Under the pieces are notes generated by a model. It was not told the origin of the DNA. It saw only the letters and a program-made list of their open reading frames with translations, and did not search any database. Made by a program: the position numbers and the translations under genes. Positions 9,840 to 19,486 of a DNA stretch of 64,000 nt are shown one piece after another. The DNA is from Marinobacter flavimaris. GTDB lineage: Bacteria; Pseudomonadota; Gammaproteobacteria; Pseudomonadales; Oleiphilaceae. The DNA is taken from positions 186,001 to 250,000 of the forward strand of contig NZ_PSSW01000004.1 of the NCBI RefSeq assembly GCF_002933295.1. The letters are read 5' to 3'. How positions within the stretch are numbered: position 1 is the first letter of the stretch; every line of letters starts with the position of its first letter.

Positions 9840-9859
9840 ATATCAACAAATTTTGATAT
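9840..9859. promoter_or_regulatory. Predicted SahR-type operator upstream of metK
   Basis: The palindrome ATATCAACAA/ATTTTGATAT starts 15 bases after the regulator stop codon and 116 bases before metK. The outer ATATCAA...TTGATAT matches the site at 8762-8781, so both are probably bound by the same SahR-like repressor. Confidence 0.65.
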
Positions 9860-9861
9860 AC

Positions 9862-9883
9862 GGATACGTAGTTTTACGTATCC
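9862..9883. promoter_or_regulatory. Perfect 9-bp stem-loop in metK leader
   Basis: GGATACGTA and TACGTATCC pair perfectly around a GTTT loop, two bases after the metK operator. No T tract follows, so it is a poor terminator for the regulator gene. It may be a second protein site or the 5' end of the metK leader RNA. Confidence 0.4.
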
Positions 9884-9974
9884 TCACACAGACCAACAAA
9901 CCGGATACCGGAAAGCGCTTTAAGAAAACCGCTTACCGGCCTGAATTTGAATCGCTCACAGAGGAGCATGCGCT

Positions 9975-11165
<1,191 letters not shown>

Positions 11166-11174
11166 ACCGATTTC

Positions 11175-11200
11175 GGGCGTATGTCATCAGGCATACGCCC
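11175..11200. other. Stem-loop between metK and ahcY
   Basis: GGGCGTATG pairs with CATACGCCC across an 8-nt loop, 10 bases after the metK stop. No T run follows, so it more likely protects the metK 3' end or partly attenuates read-through than terminates fully. I searched this gap for the conserved SAH riboswitch core and did not see it. Confidence 0.5.
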
Positions 11201-11233
11201 AAGCCAAACTGATTGAACTGACAGGAGAACACC

Positions 11234-12628
11234 ATGAGCACTCCCGCAGAAAAGCTGAACAGCTTTGACGACTACAAAGTTCGCGATATTTCCCTGGCCG
11301 GCTGGGGCCGCAAGGAAATCAACATCGCTGAAGGCGAAATGCCGGCCCTGATGAAGCTCCGCGAGAAATACAAAGCCGAGCAGCCGCTGAAAGGCGCCAA
11401 TGTGATGGGCTGTATCCACATGACCATCCAGACCGCCGTGTTGATCGAGACGCTGATTGAACTGGGTGCGAACGTGCGCTGGTCTTCGTGCAACATCTTC
11501 TCCACCCAGGACCAGGCCGCTGCCGCCATCGCCGCGCAGGGCATTCCCGTGTTTGCCTGGAAGGGCGAAACCGACGAAGAGTACGACTGGTGCCTGGAGC
11601 GTACGGTCGGAGCCGATGTAGACGGCTGGGAACCGAACATGATTCTGGACGACGGCGGCGATCTGACCGCCCTGCTCCATGAGAAGTACCCGGAAATCCT
11701 GGCTAACTGCCACGGCGTGACCGAAGAAACCACCACCGGTGTGCATCGTCTGCAGGAAATGCTGCGCGAGGGCACTCTGAAGGTGCCGGCCATCAACGTG
11801 AACGACGCGGTCACCAAGGCCAAGAACGACAACAAATACGGTTGTCGCCACAGCCTGAATGACGCCATCAAGCGCGCTACCGACCACCTGATGGCAGGCA
11901 AGAAAGCCCTGGTGATTGGCTATGGTGATGTAGGCAAGGGCTCTGCTGCTTCCCTGCGCCAGGAAGGCATGATTGTAAAAGTGACCGAGGCCGACCCCAT
12001 CTGTGCCATGCAAGCCTGCATGGACGGATTCGAAGTTGTGTCTCCGTACATTGACGGCGTGAACACCGGTACCGAGTCTGCCGTGAACCGCGACCTGCTG
12101 CAGAACACCGATCTGCTGGTCACCACCACCGGCAACATGAACGTGTGCGACGCGCACATGCTCAAAGCCCTGAAAAGCGGTGCTGTGGTGTGCAACATCG
12201 GTCACTTCGACAACGAGATCGATACCGCCTACATGCGCAAGAACTGGGAATGGGACGAGGTGAAGCCGCAGGTGCACGTGGTGTACCGCGACAAGGCCAC
12301 CAACGACCACCTGATCCTGCTGTCCGAAGGCCGCCTGGTGAATCTGGGCAACGCCACCGGTCACCCGTCACGGATCATGGATGGCTCCTTTGCCAACCAG
12401 GTTCTGGCCCAGATGTACCTGTTCGAGCGCAAGTTCGCCGATCTGCCGGAAGATGCCCGCGAGAAAGGCGTATACGTTCAGGTTCTGCCCAAGCACCTGG
12501 ACGAGGAAGTGGCCCGGGCCATGGTGGAAGGCTTTGGTGGCGTGATCACCAAGATGACTCCGGAGCAGGCGAAATACATCGGTGTACCGGTCGAAGGCCC
12601 GTACAAGCCAGAAAGCTACAAGTACTGA
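11234..12628 (+). CDS. ahcY: S-adenosylhomocysteine hydrolase (adenosylhomocysteinase)
   Basis: A 464-residue NAD-dependent enzyme splitting SAH into adenosine and homocysteine. The substrate domain has [13 protein letters not shown] and [10 protein letters not shown], and the NAD domain has GYGDVGKG at 229-236. [12 protein letters not shown] and the C-terminal [18 protein letters not shown] tail, which closes the neighbouring active site, are intact. The length agrees with the longer bacterial form. AGGAG precedes the ATG. It sits 68 bp after metK and 12 bp before metF, so these genes complete the activated methyl cycle. Confidence 0.98.
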   Translation: MSTPAEKLNSFDDYKVRDISLAGWGRKEINIAEGEMPALMKLREKYKAEQPLKGANVMGCIHMTIQTAVLIETLIELGANVRWSSCNIFSTQDQAAAAIAAQGIPVFAWKGETDEEYDWCLERTVGADVDGWEPNMILDDGGDLTALLHEKYPEILANCHGVTEETTTGVHRLQEMLREGTLKVPAINVNDAVTKAKNDNKYGCRHSLNDAIKRATDHLMAGKKALVIGYGDVGKGSAASLRQEGMIVKVTEADPICAMQACMDGFEVVSPYIDGVNTGTESAVNRDLLQNTDLLVTTTGNMNVCDAHMLKALKSGAVVCNIGHFDNEIDTAYMRKNWEWDEVKPQVHVVYRDKATNDHLILLSEGRLVNLGNATGHPSRIMDGSFANQVLAQMYLFERKFADLPEDAREKGVYVQVLPKHLDEEVARAMVEGFGGVITKMTPEQAKYIGVPVEGPYKPESYKY

Positions 12629-12640
12629 TCGGGTAAACAG

Positions 12641-13510
12641 ATGCAATCCCAGAAACAGTTCAAGCGTCGTTTCAGCTTTGAGTTTTTCCCGCCCAAGACC
12701 GACCAGGGCAAGGAAAAGCTGCAGAACGTGCGCAACCAGCTGGCCGAGGTGAATCCGGACTTTTTCTCCGTCACCTTCGGCGCCGGTGGTTCCACCCGGG
12801 ACCGCACCATCGAGACCGTGCTCAACCTGCATAGCCAGGGCATTTCCACGGCACCTCATCTTTCCTGCGTCGGGGGCACCCGCCAGGAAATCGGGGAGCT
12901 TCTGGATCTGTACCGGGAGCACGGAATCAACCGGATTGTCGCCCTACGGGGCGACATGCCCTCCGGTATGGGTGCCGCCGGTGAGCTGCGCTACGCCAAC
13001 GAGCTGGTGGAGTTTATCCGTGAGCACAGCGGCGATACGTTTAACCTGGAAGTAGCCGCGTACCCTGAGTTTCATCCTCAGGCCCGCAACGCCGAAGAAG
13101 ATCTGAAGAACTTTGCCCGCAAGGTTCAGGCCGGTGCCAACAGCGCCATCACCCAGTACTTCTTCAACGCGGACAGCTACTTCTACTTCATCGACCGGCT
13201 GGAGAAAATGGGCGTTACCATTCCGGTGGTCCCGGGCATCATGCCCATCGTCAATTTCTCCAACCTGGTTCGTTTCTCGGACATGTGCGGCGCGGAAATT
13301 CCTCGCTGGATTCGCAAACAGCTCGAAGCCTACGGCGACGACAGCGATTCCATCCGCAAGTTCGGTGAGGAAGTGGTCACCGAGATGTGCGAGAAGCTGT
13401 TGAAGGCCGGCGCGCCGGGATTGCATTTCTATACCCTGAACCAGGTGGAACCCAGTATCAGCATCTGGAAGAACCTGGGCATCAGTGAGCGGGAGAAGAT
13501 TGCTTTCTGA
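12641..13510 (+). CDS. metF: 5,10-methylenetetrahydrofolate reductase
   Basis: A 289-residue FAD-dependent TIM-barrel enzyme reducing methylene-THF to methyl-THF for homocysteine remethylation. FSFEFFPPKTDQGKEKL at the N-terminus holds the catalytic Glu. SVTFGAGGSTRDRT and ALRGDMPSG are FAD-binding and active-site segments, and ITQYFFNADSYFYFIDRL is family-typical. It starts only 12 bp after ahcY, so it is co-transcribed and probably shares the SahR-type control. A palindromic repeat array follows the stop codon. Confidence 0.96.
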   Translation: MQSQKQFKRRFSFEFFPPKTDQGKEKLQNVRNQLAEVNPDFFSVTFGAGGSTRDRTIETVLNLHSQGISTAPHLSCVGGTRQEIGELLDLYREHGINRIVALRGDMPSGMGAAGELRYANELVEFIREHSGDTFNLEVAAYPEFHPQARNAEEDLKNFARKVQAGANSAITQYFFNADSYFYFIDRLEKMGVTIPVVPGIMPIVNFSNLVRFSDMCGAEIPRWIRKQLEAYGDDSDSIRKFGEEVVTEMCEKLLKAGAPGLHFYTLNQVEPSISIWKNLGISEREKIAF

Positions 13511-13524
13511 TGTAGTTTGCTGGT

Positions 13525-13690
13525 GTCGGATTACGGCCCGTTGGGCCTAATCCGACCTACAGTACTCCTGGCAACCGGCAATGATTCTGGGTTGGCTTTG
13601 TGTCGGATTACGGCCCTTCGGGCCTAATCCGACCTACGGTTCTTACCAGCCTTCGTAGGTTGGATTAGGTCCGAAGGACCGTAATCCAAC
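13525..13690. repeat. Three REP-like palindromic repeats downstream of metF
   Basis: Three 32-nt units share outer arms GTCGGATTA/TAATCCGAC (or GTTGGATTA/TAATCCAAC) around GGCCC-N-GGGCC cores: 13525-13556, 13602-13633, and 13659-13690 in opposite orientation, each flanked by CTAC or GTAG. They fill most of the 364-bp gene-free stretch 13511-13874. They resemble dispersed REP-type elements seen after genes in gammaproteobacteria, and could act as transcription or mRNA-decay barriers. The remaining 180 bases hold the transporter promoter region, with no clear motif. Confidence 0.7.
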
Positions 13691-13874
13691 ACCCGTCCTG
13701 AGCCGCCAACCTCCCCGCCAAGCATTTGATTTCCTGTGCACATCTGCGTAATAGTCTAAAGTGTATGTGATGCAGTTCCATCAACGCTCCCCGGAGATCG
13801 CAGTCAACAGCAGTGATTGGTCCGGCTTGCCTTACCGGGCAAATGGAGCCTCATAAGAAAGAAAAGGAGAATGT

Positions 13875-14633
13875 ATGAGCACGAAGTGGCTGAAGACCGT
13901 AAGCGCCAGTCTGGCACTGACCGTTGCCGCAGGAACCGTCAGCGCAGAAACCCTGCGCGTCGTCACTGACCCCAGTTTCGTTCCGTTTGAAATGATGGAC
14001 CAGGAGACCGGTGAGATGATCGGTTTCGACATGGAAATCATCCGCGAGGTGGCCGACCGTGCCGGTTTCGAGATTGACCTCAATACCATGGATTTCAACG
14101 GCATCATACCGGCCCTGCAAACCGGTAATGTAGACATTGCCATTGCCGGCATCACCATTACCGAAGAGCGTGAAGAGATCGTCGATTTCTCAGACCCGTA
14201 CTACGATTCGGGTCTCCGTATTCTGGTTCGCGAGAGTAACGGCGATGTCAGCGAATTCGACGACCTCGAAGGCAAGAAAATCGGCACCAAGATCGGCAGC
14301 ACCAGTTACGATTACCTGGTCAAGAACCTGGAAGCCGATGACGGCGTAACCCCCTACCCGGGCAGCTCCGATATGTACATGGCGCTGATGTCACGCTCCA
14401 TCGATGCTGTTTTCTACGATGCCCCGAACGTGGGCTACTTTGCCCGCACCAAGGGTGAAGGCAAGGTAAAAACCGTTGGCCCGCTGTATGAAGGCCAGCA
14501 ATACGGCATCGCCCTGAAAAATGGCAGTGAGTGGGTTGATGACGTTAACGACGCCCTCGCCGCAATGAAGGAAGATGGTACCTACAAAACCATCTACGAG
14601 AAGTGGTTTGGCCCAATGCCCGAGGGCATGTAA
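13875..14633 (+). CDS. Polar amino acid ABC transporter substrate-binding protein
   Basis: A 252-residue periplasmic protein of the SBP_bac_3 family. The Sec signal peptide ends at VSA, followed by ETLRVVTDPSFVPFEM. The domain shows the usual GFDMEIIREVADRAGF and ALQTGNVDIAIAGITITEER signature, then DDLEGKKIGTKIGSTSYDYL. It resembles GlnH-type glutamine or polar amino acid binders, but the ligand cannot be fixed by eye. The ATG at 13875 has AAGGAG 5 bases upstream. It begins an operon with the permease and ATPase genes downstream. Confidence 0.92.
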   Translation: MSTKWLKTVSASLALTVAAGTVSAETLRVVTDPSFVPFEMMDQETGEMIGFDMEIIREVADRAGFEIDLNTMDFNGIIPALQTGNVDIAIAGITITEEREEIVDFSDPYYDSGLRILVRESNGDVSEFDDLEGKKIGTKIGSTSYDYLVKNLEADDGVTPYPGSSDMYMALMSRSIDAVFYDAPNVGYFARTKGEGKVKTVGPLYEGQQYGIALKNGSEWVDDVNDALAAMKEDGTYKTIYEKWFGPMPEGM

Positions 14634-14665
14634 GGGCTCCCGGACCCCAGTGGTCTGATTCCCTG

Positions 14666-14689
14666 TGCCGGGGCACCATTGCCCCGGCA
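14666..14689 (+). other. Perfect stem-loop between binding-protein and permease genes
   Basis: TGCCGGGGCA and TGCCCCGGCA pair fully around a CCAT loop, 33 bases after the binding-protein stop. No T run follows. Such stems in ABC transporter operons commonly stabilise the upstream mRNA, so binding protein exceeds permease; here that is inference. Confidence 0.6.
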
Positions 14690-14724
14690 ATTCGTGACTC
14701 CAAAACTCTGCGGAGACTTTCACT

Positions 14725-15396
14725 GTGGAATTCCAGTTTCAGTTCGACTGGCAGGCAGCCATCGACTCCATCCCTTTTCTGATAAAAGGGATCCCCTACA
14801 CCCTGCTGATTTCCTTCGGCGGTCTTCTTATCGGTTTTGCTCTGGGCATTGTCTTTGGCCTGCTGAGCATCAACAAGAAGTGGTTCCTGCGGTGGCCGGC
14901 AACCGCCTACATCGAAATCTTTCGTGGCACTCCGATCCTGGTCCAGGTCCTGTTCATTTTCTACGGCCTGCCCGACCTTATCGGTGGCCCCATTGATCCC
15001 CTGACGGCCGGTATTGCGGCCATCGCCCTGAACTCCGGCGCCTACATTTCCGAGGTGGTTCGCGGTGGCGTACAGTCCATCGACAAGGGCCAGACCGAAG
15101 CCGGGCTTTCCCTGGGGCTGTCCCGTAACCAGACATTCTGGTCTGTCGTCTGGCCCCAGGCCTTCCGCCGGATGATTCCGCCGCTGGGTAACCAGGCCAT
15201 TGTCAGCATCAAGGACACATCTCTATTCTCGGTGATTGGCGTTGGTGAACTGGTCCGTCAGGGTCAGATTTACATCGCCAACACCTTTACCGCATTTGAG
15301 GTGTACTTTGTGGTGGCGATCCTCTACCTGGCCATCACCCTGTCCCTGTCCATCATTCTCCGCTTCGTTGAGCGGCGCGGACTGGCTTCTGTCTGA
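14725..15396 (+). CDS. Polar amino acid ABC transporter permease
   Basis: A 223-residue inner-membrane permease of the HisM/GlnP family. About five transmembrane helices are visible. The EAA loop reads [33 protein letters not shown], near residues 130-165, which docks the ATPase. ARG-type [18 protein letters not shown] lies near residue 72. The start is GTG at 14725 with CGGAG upstream. Only one permease gene is present, so the channel is likely a homodimer. It is followed after 13 bases by the ATPase gene. Confidence 0.92.
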   Translation: MEFQFQFDWQAAIDSIPFLIKGIPYTLLISFGGLLIGFALGIVFGLLSINKKWFLRWPATAYIEIFRGTPILVQVLFIFYGLPDLIGGPIDPLTAGIAAIALNSGAYISEVVRGGVQSIDKGQTEAGLSLGLSRNQTFWSVVWPQAFRRMIPPLGNQAIVSIKDTSLFSVIGVGELVRQGQIYIANTFTAFEVYFVVAILYLAITLSLSIILRFVERRGLASV

Positions 15397-15409
15397 AGGA
15401 ACGTTACCC

Positions 15410-16156
15410 ATGACTCAGATTGTAAAAATGAAGGGCATGAACAAGTACTTCGGGAAACTGCATGTCCTTAAAGATATTGACCTTACCGTTGAACAGGGCG
15501 AAGTGGTGGTTATTATCGGCGCCAGCGGCTCCGGCAAATCCACCCTGATTCGCTGTGTGAACGGCCTTGAAGAATATGAATCCGGAACACTGGAAGTGGA
15601 CGGCCAGCAGCTCGCGCCCAAGAGCGGCAACCCGAAAGCTCTGGCTGAAATCCGCAAGGAAGTCGGGATGGTATTCCAGCAGTTCAACCTGTTCCCTCAC
15701 CTCACCGTGAAGAGAAACATCATGCTGGCGCCCAAGAAGGTCAAGGATGCTCCGGAAACCGTTGCCAACGCCACCGCAGAGCGTTTGCTAAACCGGGTAG
15801 GCATCGGCAACCAGGCCGACAAGTACCCCAGCCAACTGTCCGGCGGCCAGCAACAGCGGGTCGCGATCGCCCGGGCCCTGGCCATGGAACCGCGCCTGAT
15901 GCTGTTCGACGAGCCAACCTCAGCCCTGGACCCGGAAATGATCGGTGAAGTGCTGGACGTTATGCGGGAACTGGCCAAGGAAGGCATGACCATGATGGTC
16001 GTCACCCACGAGATGGGCTTCGCCCGGGAAGTGGCCGACCGCGTGATCTACATCCACGAGGGCCAGATTGTGGAACAGGGTAAACCGGACGATGTGTTCG
16101 ACAACCCTCAGAACGAGCGCACCCAGGCGTTTCTTTCGCGGGTGTTGGCGCACTGA
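15410..16156 (+). CDS. Polar amino acid ABC transporter ATP-binding protein
   Basis: A 248-residue ATPase of the GlnQ/HisP type. Walker A is GASGSGKST near residue 39, the signature is [15 protein letters not shown], Walker B is [13 protein letters not shown], and the switch His lies in VVTHEMGF. I chose ATG at 15410, after GAAGGA and 13 bases past the permease stop; the frame is open further upstream but overlaps the permease and lacks homology there. A strong terminator follows at 16173, closing the three-gene operon. Confidence 0.96.
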   Translation: MTQIVKMKGMNKYFGKLHVLKDIDLTVEQGEVVVIIGASGSGKSTLIRCVNGLEEYESGTLEVDGQQLAPKSGNPKALAEIRKEVGMVFQQFNLFPHLTVKRNIMLAPKKVKDAPETVANATAERLLNRVGIGNQADKYPSQLSGGQQQRVAIARALAMEPRLMLFDEPTSALDPEMIGEVLDVMRELAKEGMTMMVVTHEMGFAREVADRVIYIHEGQIVEQGKPDDVFDNPQNERTQAFLSRVLAH

Positions 16157-16172
16157 GCCAAACCCAGCTTTG

Positions 16173-16198
16173 AAAGCCTCCGCTTGCGGAGGCTTTTT
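16173..16198 (+). terminator. Rho-independent terminator of amino acid transporter operon
   Basis: GCCTCCGC and GCGGAGGC form an 8-bp GC stem around TT, preceded by AAA and followed by TTTTT, 16 bases after the ATPase stop. It is the clearest intrinsic terminator in the first half of the window. Confidence 0.9.
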
Positions 16199-16397
16199 CC
16201 TGAATGCCCGCCGGCGAACTGCAAGTTCCGGAGGAGGGAGAGCAAGTGGAGGAAGTAACCTAGCCTGTCTGCATACTGATCGCCTGCAGTACCGATAATT
16301 GCAACCCGCTCGGGGTGCAACCTGTAAGGATTAATTACAAGCTCCTCGGGAGGGCAATCGGCAGGCGCAATCATACCCGCCGACGAGCCCGAGATCG

Positions 16398-17252
16398 CTA
16401 ATGGGCGTGCATTCCGGCAAACTCGAGAATCCTGTCTTTTTCAGTGTGCAGAGTTATCTCGATACCGTCGCCCTCCAGGTTGGCAAGGGTTTCCTCGAAA
16501 GCCTCTACACGAAGGTCATTAACCTGTCCAGGCTCCGGGCCTTTAACCGGAAATAACACGGGGCCTTTCAGCAGATGCCGCTTGCGGAGCTGATCCACTT
16601 TCAGCTTCCACTTGCCACCATGTTCGATAATGGCCGTGGAATCGGTCTGCCCCAGGAACAGGGGCTTGATTACCCGAATGGCCTCGTTGTCCTTTTGCTC
16701 AACGAAGGGGAAGGTGACTCCGTATAGCTGATCTTCGATCCGACGCTTGGTAAAACGCTTTGCCAGATCCCGCTGTTCCAGGAGTTGCTTGATGCCCTTC
16801 TCGAGAATGGTCTCCTGATATTCCCTGGTGACGAAGTTCCGGCCAACGTAATATTCGTAGAGCTCAGCCAGTGTTTGCTCTGGATTCTCCGCCAGCACTG
16901 CCCGCTGCTCGCTGAAACGAACGATGGTTTCACGGGGTCGGATCAGTTCCTGAAACAGACCTTTGTGAAATCCATAATCCCGGTCGTTGTCACCAAACTC
17001 GCCGACCTGGTCTTTGAGCATGCCCTGTACTCTGCGCAGCTCAGCATCCAGATTCGCCATGGTTTTGAGGTACAGTCCCCGGTCCAGCTCCTCAAAGAAC
17101 TGGGTGATACGGGCATGCTTTTTCCGAAGCAGTTTAAAGCCCAGGTAGCGGGTTTTCGGTGCCCACAGCAAAATACCGACGTTGGCGAACTCGCCCGTCT
17201 CGATATAAGGCATAAACCGCACGATGGCGTATTGGCACGCTGTCCTGGTCAT
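16398..17252 (-). CDS. DUF3037 domain protein paired with HipA-like kinase
   Basis: A 284-residue protein. The N-terminus ACQYAIVRFMPYIETGEFANVGILLW is the hallmark of DUF3037, present near residues 4-110. The remaining 170 residues are charged and helical, with no signal peptide or membrane segment. Its ATG at 17252 overlaps the stop of the HipA-like gene as ATGA, so the two are translationally coupled. DUF3037 genes recur next to HipA-like genes, which suggests a functional pair, but no biochemical role is known to me. Confidence 0.8.
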   Translation of the reverse strand: MTRTACQYAIVRFMPYIETGEFANVGILLWAPKTRYLGFKLLRKKHARITQFFEELDRGLYLKTMANLDAELRRVQGMLKDQVGEFGDNDRDYGFHKGLFQELIRPRETIVRFSEQRAVLAENPEQTLAELYEYYVGRNFVTREYQETILEKGIKQLLEQRDLAKRFTKRRIEDQLYGVTFPFVEQKDNEAIRVIKPLFLGQTDSTAIIEHGGKWKLKVDQLRKRHLLKGPVLFPVKGPEPGQVNDLRVEAFEETLANLEGDGIEITLHTEKDRILEFAGMHAH

Positions 17253-18043
17253 TTCCGGTTCCAAAAGTTGTCGCTACGAAAACGCTGCAAGTGTGTCAGG
17301 AATGAATCCGGATCAAAGTCCAGTTTCATCGTCATCTCAGAGTCTATGTAAAACCACTCCTCGGGAATGGCCTGGATAATGCCGTCCCACTCCCTCAAAG
17401 CCTGTTCCAGCCTTTCAGTATAGTGCTGGCGCTCAATCAAGTCATCGAACACATCTGGCACGCTGTCCTTGAAGGCGTGATACCGAAAAAATTGGTCGGC
17501 ATCGAAATCAGGGTCGAACGCCTGGTTGTGGTCAATGACCACGAGGCGCTGAGTTTCCGCATCCCAGAACAGATTGGCGTTTCCGCCGTTTTTCGTCAAT
17601 TGACGATCAACGTTCGATATCCACCAATCGAAAACGAGGAGAGAGCCACGCATTTCCGATGGGACATCATGAATCTGGGAGAAAGCCAACTCCGTTATCC
17701 TCTGCTCCACGGATCCAAAAGCCGGGCCGCGACCCAACGCAAGCGCATCTTCCGCTGATAATACATCGGTTAACTCGTCGGGAACATCGACAAGTCTGAA
17801 CGGAGCTACGGGAATTCCCATGGCCAGAGCGAGGTTGCCAGAGATCCATTCGTTAATCTGACTCTGTCTGCCCGCCCCGCTGCCTTTGACGAAATAAATC
17901 TCTCCATCGTCGCCCCTGCAGATGAACGGCAGAGTCATGCCGTGTTCCGAGCGGCGCAACACCTCGACGATCTCGACTTCATTGGGAGGCAAACTGGACA
18001 CAGGTGTGAAATTCCCTTTTTCTCGGTAGTAACCACGGTACAT
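17249..18043 (-). CDS. HipA-like family kinase
   Basis: A protein of about 264 residues related to the C-terminal kinase part of HipA. Visible motifs are YFVKG (ATP-binding Lys), LLVFDWWISNVDRQLTKNGGNANLFW (the catalytic-loop region with NxDR) and LVVIDHNQAFD (metal-binding Asp). The N-subdomain of full-length HipA is absent and no HipB-like antitoxin is adjacent; its partner is the DUF3037 gene. The start is uncertain: I use ATG at 18043, but TTG at 18076 or starts near 17992 are possible, and homology begins near NEVEIVEVLRRSEHG. It may phosphorylate a protein or tRNA-related target; this is inference. Confidence 0.75.
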   Translation of the reverse strand: MYRGYYREKGNFTPVSSLPPNEVEIVEVLRRSEHGMTLPFICRGDDGEIYFVKGSGAGRQSQINEWISGNLALAMGIPVAPFRLVDVPDELTDVLSAEDALALGRGPAFGSVEQRITELAFSQIHDVPSEMRGSLLVFDWWISNVDRQLTKNGGNANLFWDAETQRLVVIDHNQAFDPDFDADQFFRYHAFKDSVPDVFDDLIERQHYTERLEQALREWDGIIQAIPEEWFYIDSEMTMKLDFDPDSFLTHLQRFRSDNFWNRK

Positions 18044-18254
18044 CTTGTTGCTGACGGTCACGGTAGAACGACCCAACCGTATCCCATATTCTCTTCTTGT
18101 GGAAGCGCAGATAAACCGGCAAGTTTATTTGATCAGTAATCGCATTGCGGCACACAAGGATACATAACTGACTGTAATTTCATGCACTTATAATTTCACC
18201 GCAAATCAAAGTCGGCCTAAACAAGACTTCGATAGAATATATAGCCAGAAAACC

Positions 18255-18812
18255 ATGATCCGCATCCACTGCACAAAGAAACTTGATACGAAGCTGCCGC
18301 TGGATTCGTCCGCTCGTCTCAAACGCAAACTGCCGATCCCACATGCCGCTAATGACGAGCCTGAGAGCCCGCTTAGCGGCTGGCACGCCAACCTGCTCAC
18401 AATCCAGCGCCGCAACTGCGTGTTTTTTGTTCACGACAGCACCCGCTTTCCGTTGCTGGCAACCTGCCTGACAAAACCGGACTTCGCGGAGCTGGACTGG
18501 TGGTTTCAGGATGCATTGATGAACACGCTGCTCAAGTCCGGCGCGAATCAGGCACAGATGGACGCTGCCGAAAGCGCCCTCGCAGAACTGGTTTGCGACT
18601 TGGAGTGCGACCGTTCCGTGCAGGCGACCATGAACCGGATGGGGCAGGATCTTGAGCATCAGATCTGGTATAACCGGCTCTCAATCAGCGATCTTGCACC
18701 CTACAGAACCGGCGCGTGGCTGGCGGAAAGGCCCTGCACGGTTAAGGGAGTCAAAGGCGCGATCTGGCCGCAGCGGGAGATGTTGGCGTTGTTGGATACC
18801 ATTAATCGATAG
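18255..18812 (+). CDS. DUF6933 domain protein
   Basis: A 185-residue soluble protein beginning MIRIHCTKKLDTKLPL. The segment WHANLLTIQRRNCVFFVHDSTRFPLL, near residues 45-70, is the feature I associate with DUF6933, proteins of unknown function often annotated as hypothetical. It has no signal peptide or membrane segment. It is transcribed away from the HipA-like gene, and its 3' end overlaps the convergent HTH gene by 11 bases. Nothing in the sequence fixes a role. Confidence 0.65.
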   Translation: MIRIHCTKKLDTKLPLDSSARLKRKLPIPHAANDEPESPLSGWHANLLTIQRRNCVFFVHDSTRFPLLATCLTKPDFAELDWWFQDALMNTLLKSGANQAQMDAAESALAELVCDLECDRSVQATMNRMGQDLEHQIWYNRLSISDLAPYRTGAWLAERPCTVKGVKGAIWPQREMLALLDTINR

Positions 18813-19335
18813 CGCTTTGTTGTCTTAACTGCGCCTGCAATCGATGATCGATCCGCCCTGCTTCTCGCACCATATTCACGCCCATGCTTACTCGGGCCAC
18901 GTCCATTAGATCAGCCGGAATCGCTCGCTTCTGTGTTTCGGAGAACCAGGCAAGGACATCACACAGATGCCAGATTGCTGACGCGCCCTCATGGACCGGC
19001 ATTGGAAAACTGGCCAGATGGGTTTGAATGAGCTTTCGCATGTTCTGGCGGGAAAACATCAGCAGGCTCGCCATGTCGGAAATACCCACAAAATCCGGCC
19101 CGGCCTCCACCAGGCGGGCCTCAGGAACCGCCCGTTGCACATCCTGCAGCGCGCTCAGCATGGCTTGTTCTGCTGACTCGGCCTCGCGTGTAAAGTTCAG
19201 AGCGAGCCGGCCTTTTTGGCCGAGGCCGATGATGGCGTCGTCGCATCCCGCTTGAAACAATGAGCTCTCGAGCTGGTCATGTGCAAAGTCTTGTGGAACT
19301 GAATATTTAAGCGTGAAGTCGTATTCACGATTCAT
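18802..19335 (-). CDS. Helix-turn-helix DNA-binding protein
   Basis: A 177-residue protein starting at ATG 19335 (MNREYDFTLKYSVP). Residues about 1-100 form an alpha/beta domain with a ferredoxin-like look (FTLKYSVP, GCDDAIIGLGQKGRLALNFTREA). Residues about 108-155 contain a HTH, FVGISDMASLLMFSRQNMRKL, followed by a WHLCDVLAWF segment, as in excisionase- or MerR-like helices. A longer frame upstream is open but runs through the 36-bp palindrome, so I prefer the internal ATG. It could be a regulator of its surroundings; targets are unknown. Confidence 0.7.
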   Translation of the reverse strand: MNREYDFTLKYSVPQDFAHDQLESSLFQAGCDDAIIGLGQKGRLALNFTREAESAEQAMLSALQDVQRAVPEARLVEAGPDFVGISDMASLLMFSRQNMRKLIQTHLASFPMPVHEGASAIWHLCDVLAWFSETQKRAIPADLMDVARVSMGVNMVREAGRIDHRLQAQLRQQSAID

Positions 19336-19443
19336 GGTCTTCAACTCCGTTAGCGAGTCAGTTCTGCACAGGCCAGCGCCGCTTCTATATCTTTGTTCGC
19401 ATGTCTCTTGCGGGGCACTCGTGCCATTCCTTGGGCAAATCAT

Positions 19444-19479
19444 ATACAGCAAGGTTGTCATATGACAACCTTGCTGTAT
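19444..19479. repeat. Perfect 36-bp palindrome
   Basis: Two 18-bp arms match exactly around a CATATG centre; the arms begin ATACAGCAAGG. It lies 8 bases past the stop of the ABZJ_00895-type gene and 108 bases before the ATG of the HTH gene on the same (minus) strand. No T tract follows on that strand. It could be an operator of the HTH protein, a terminator-like RNA hairpin, or a recombination or replication site. Confidence 0.75.
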
Positions 19480-19486
19480 CGAAAAG

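Noticed and set aside
11166-11233. SAH riboswitch ahead of ahcY
   Set aside because: The gap is only 68 bases and holds a simple hairpin; the conserved SAH riboswitch core was not found, and a protein regulator better explains control.
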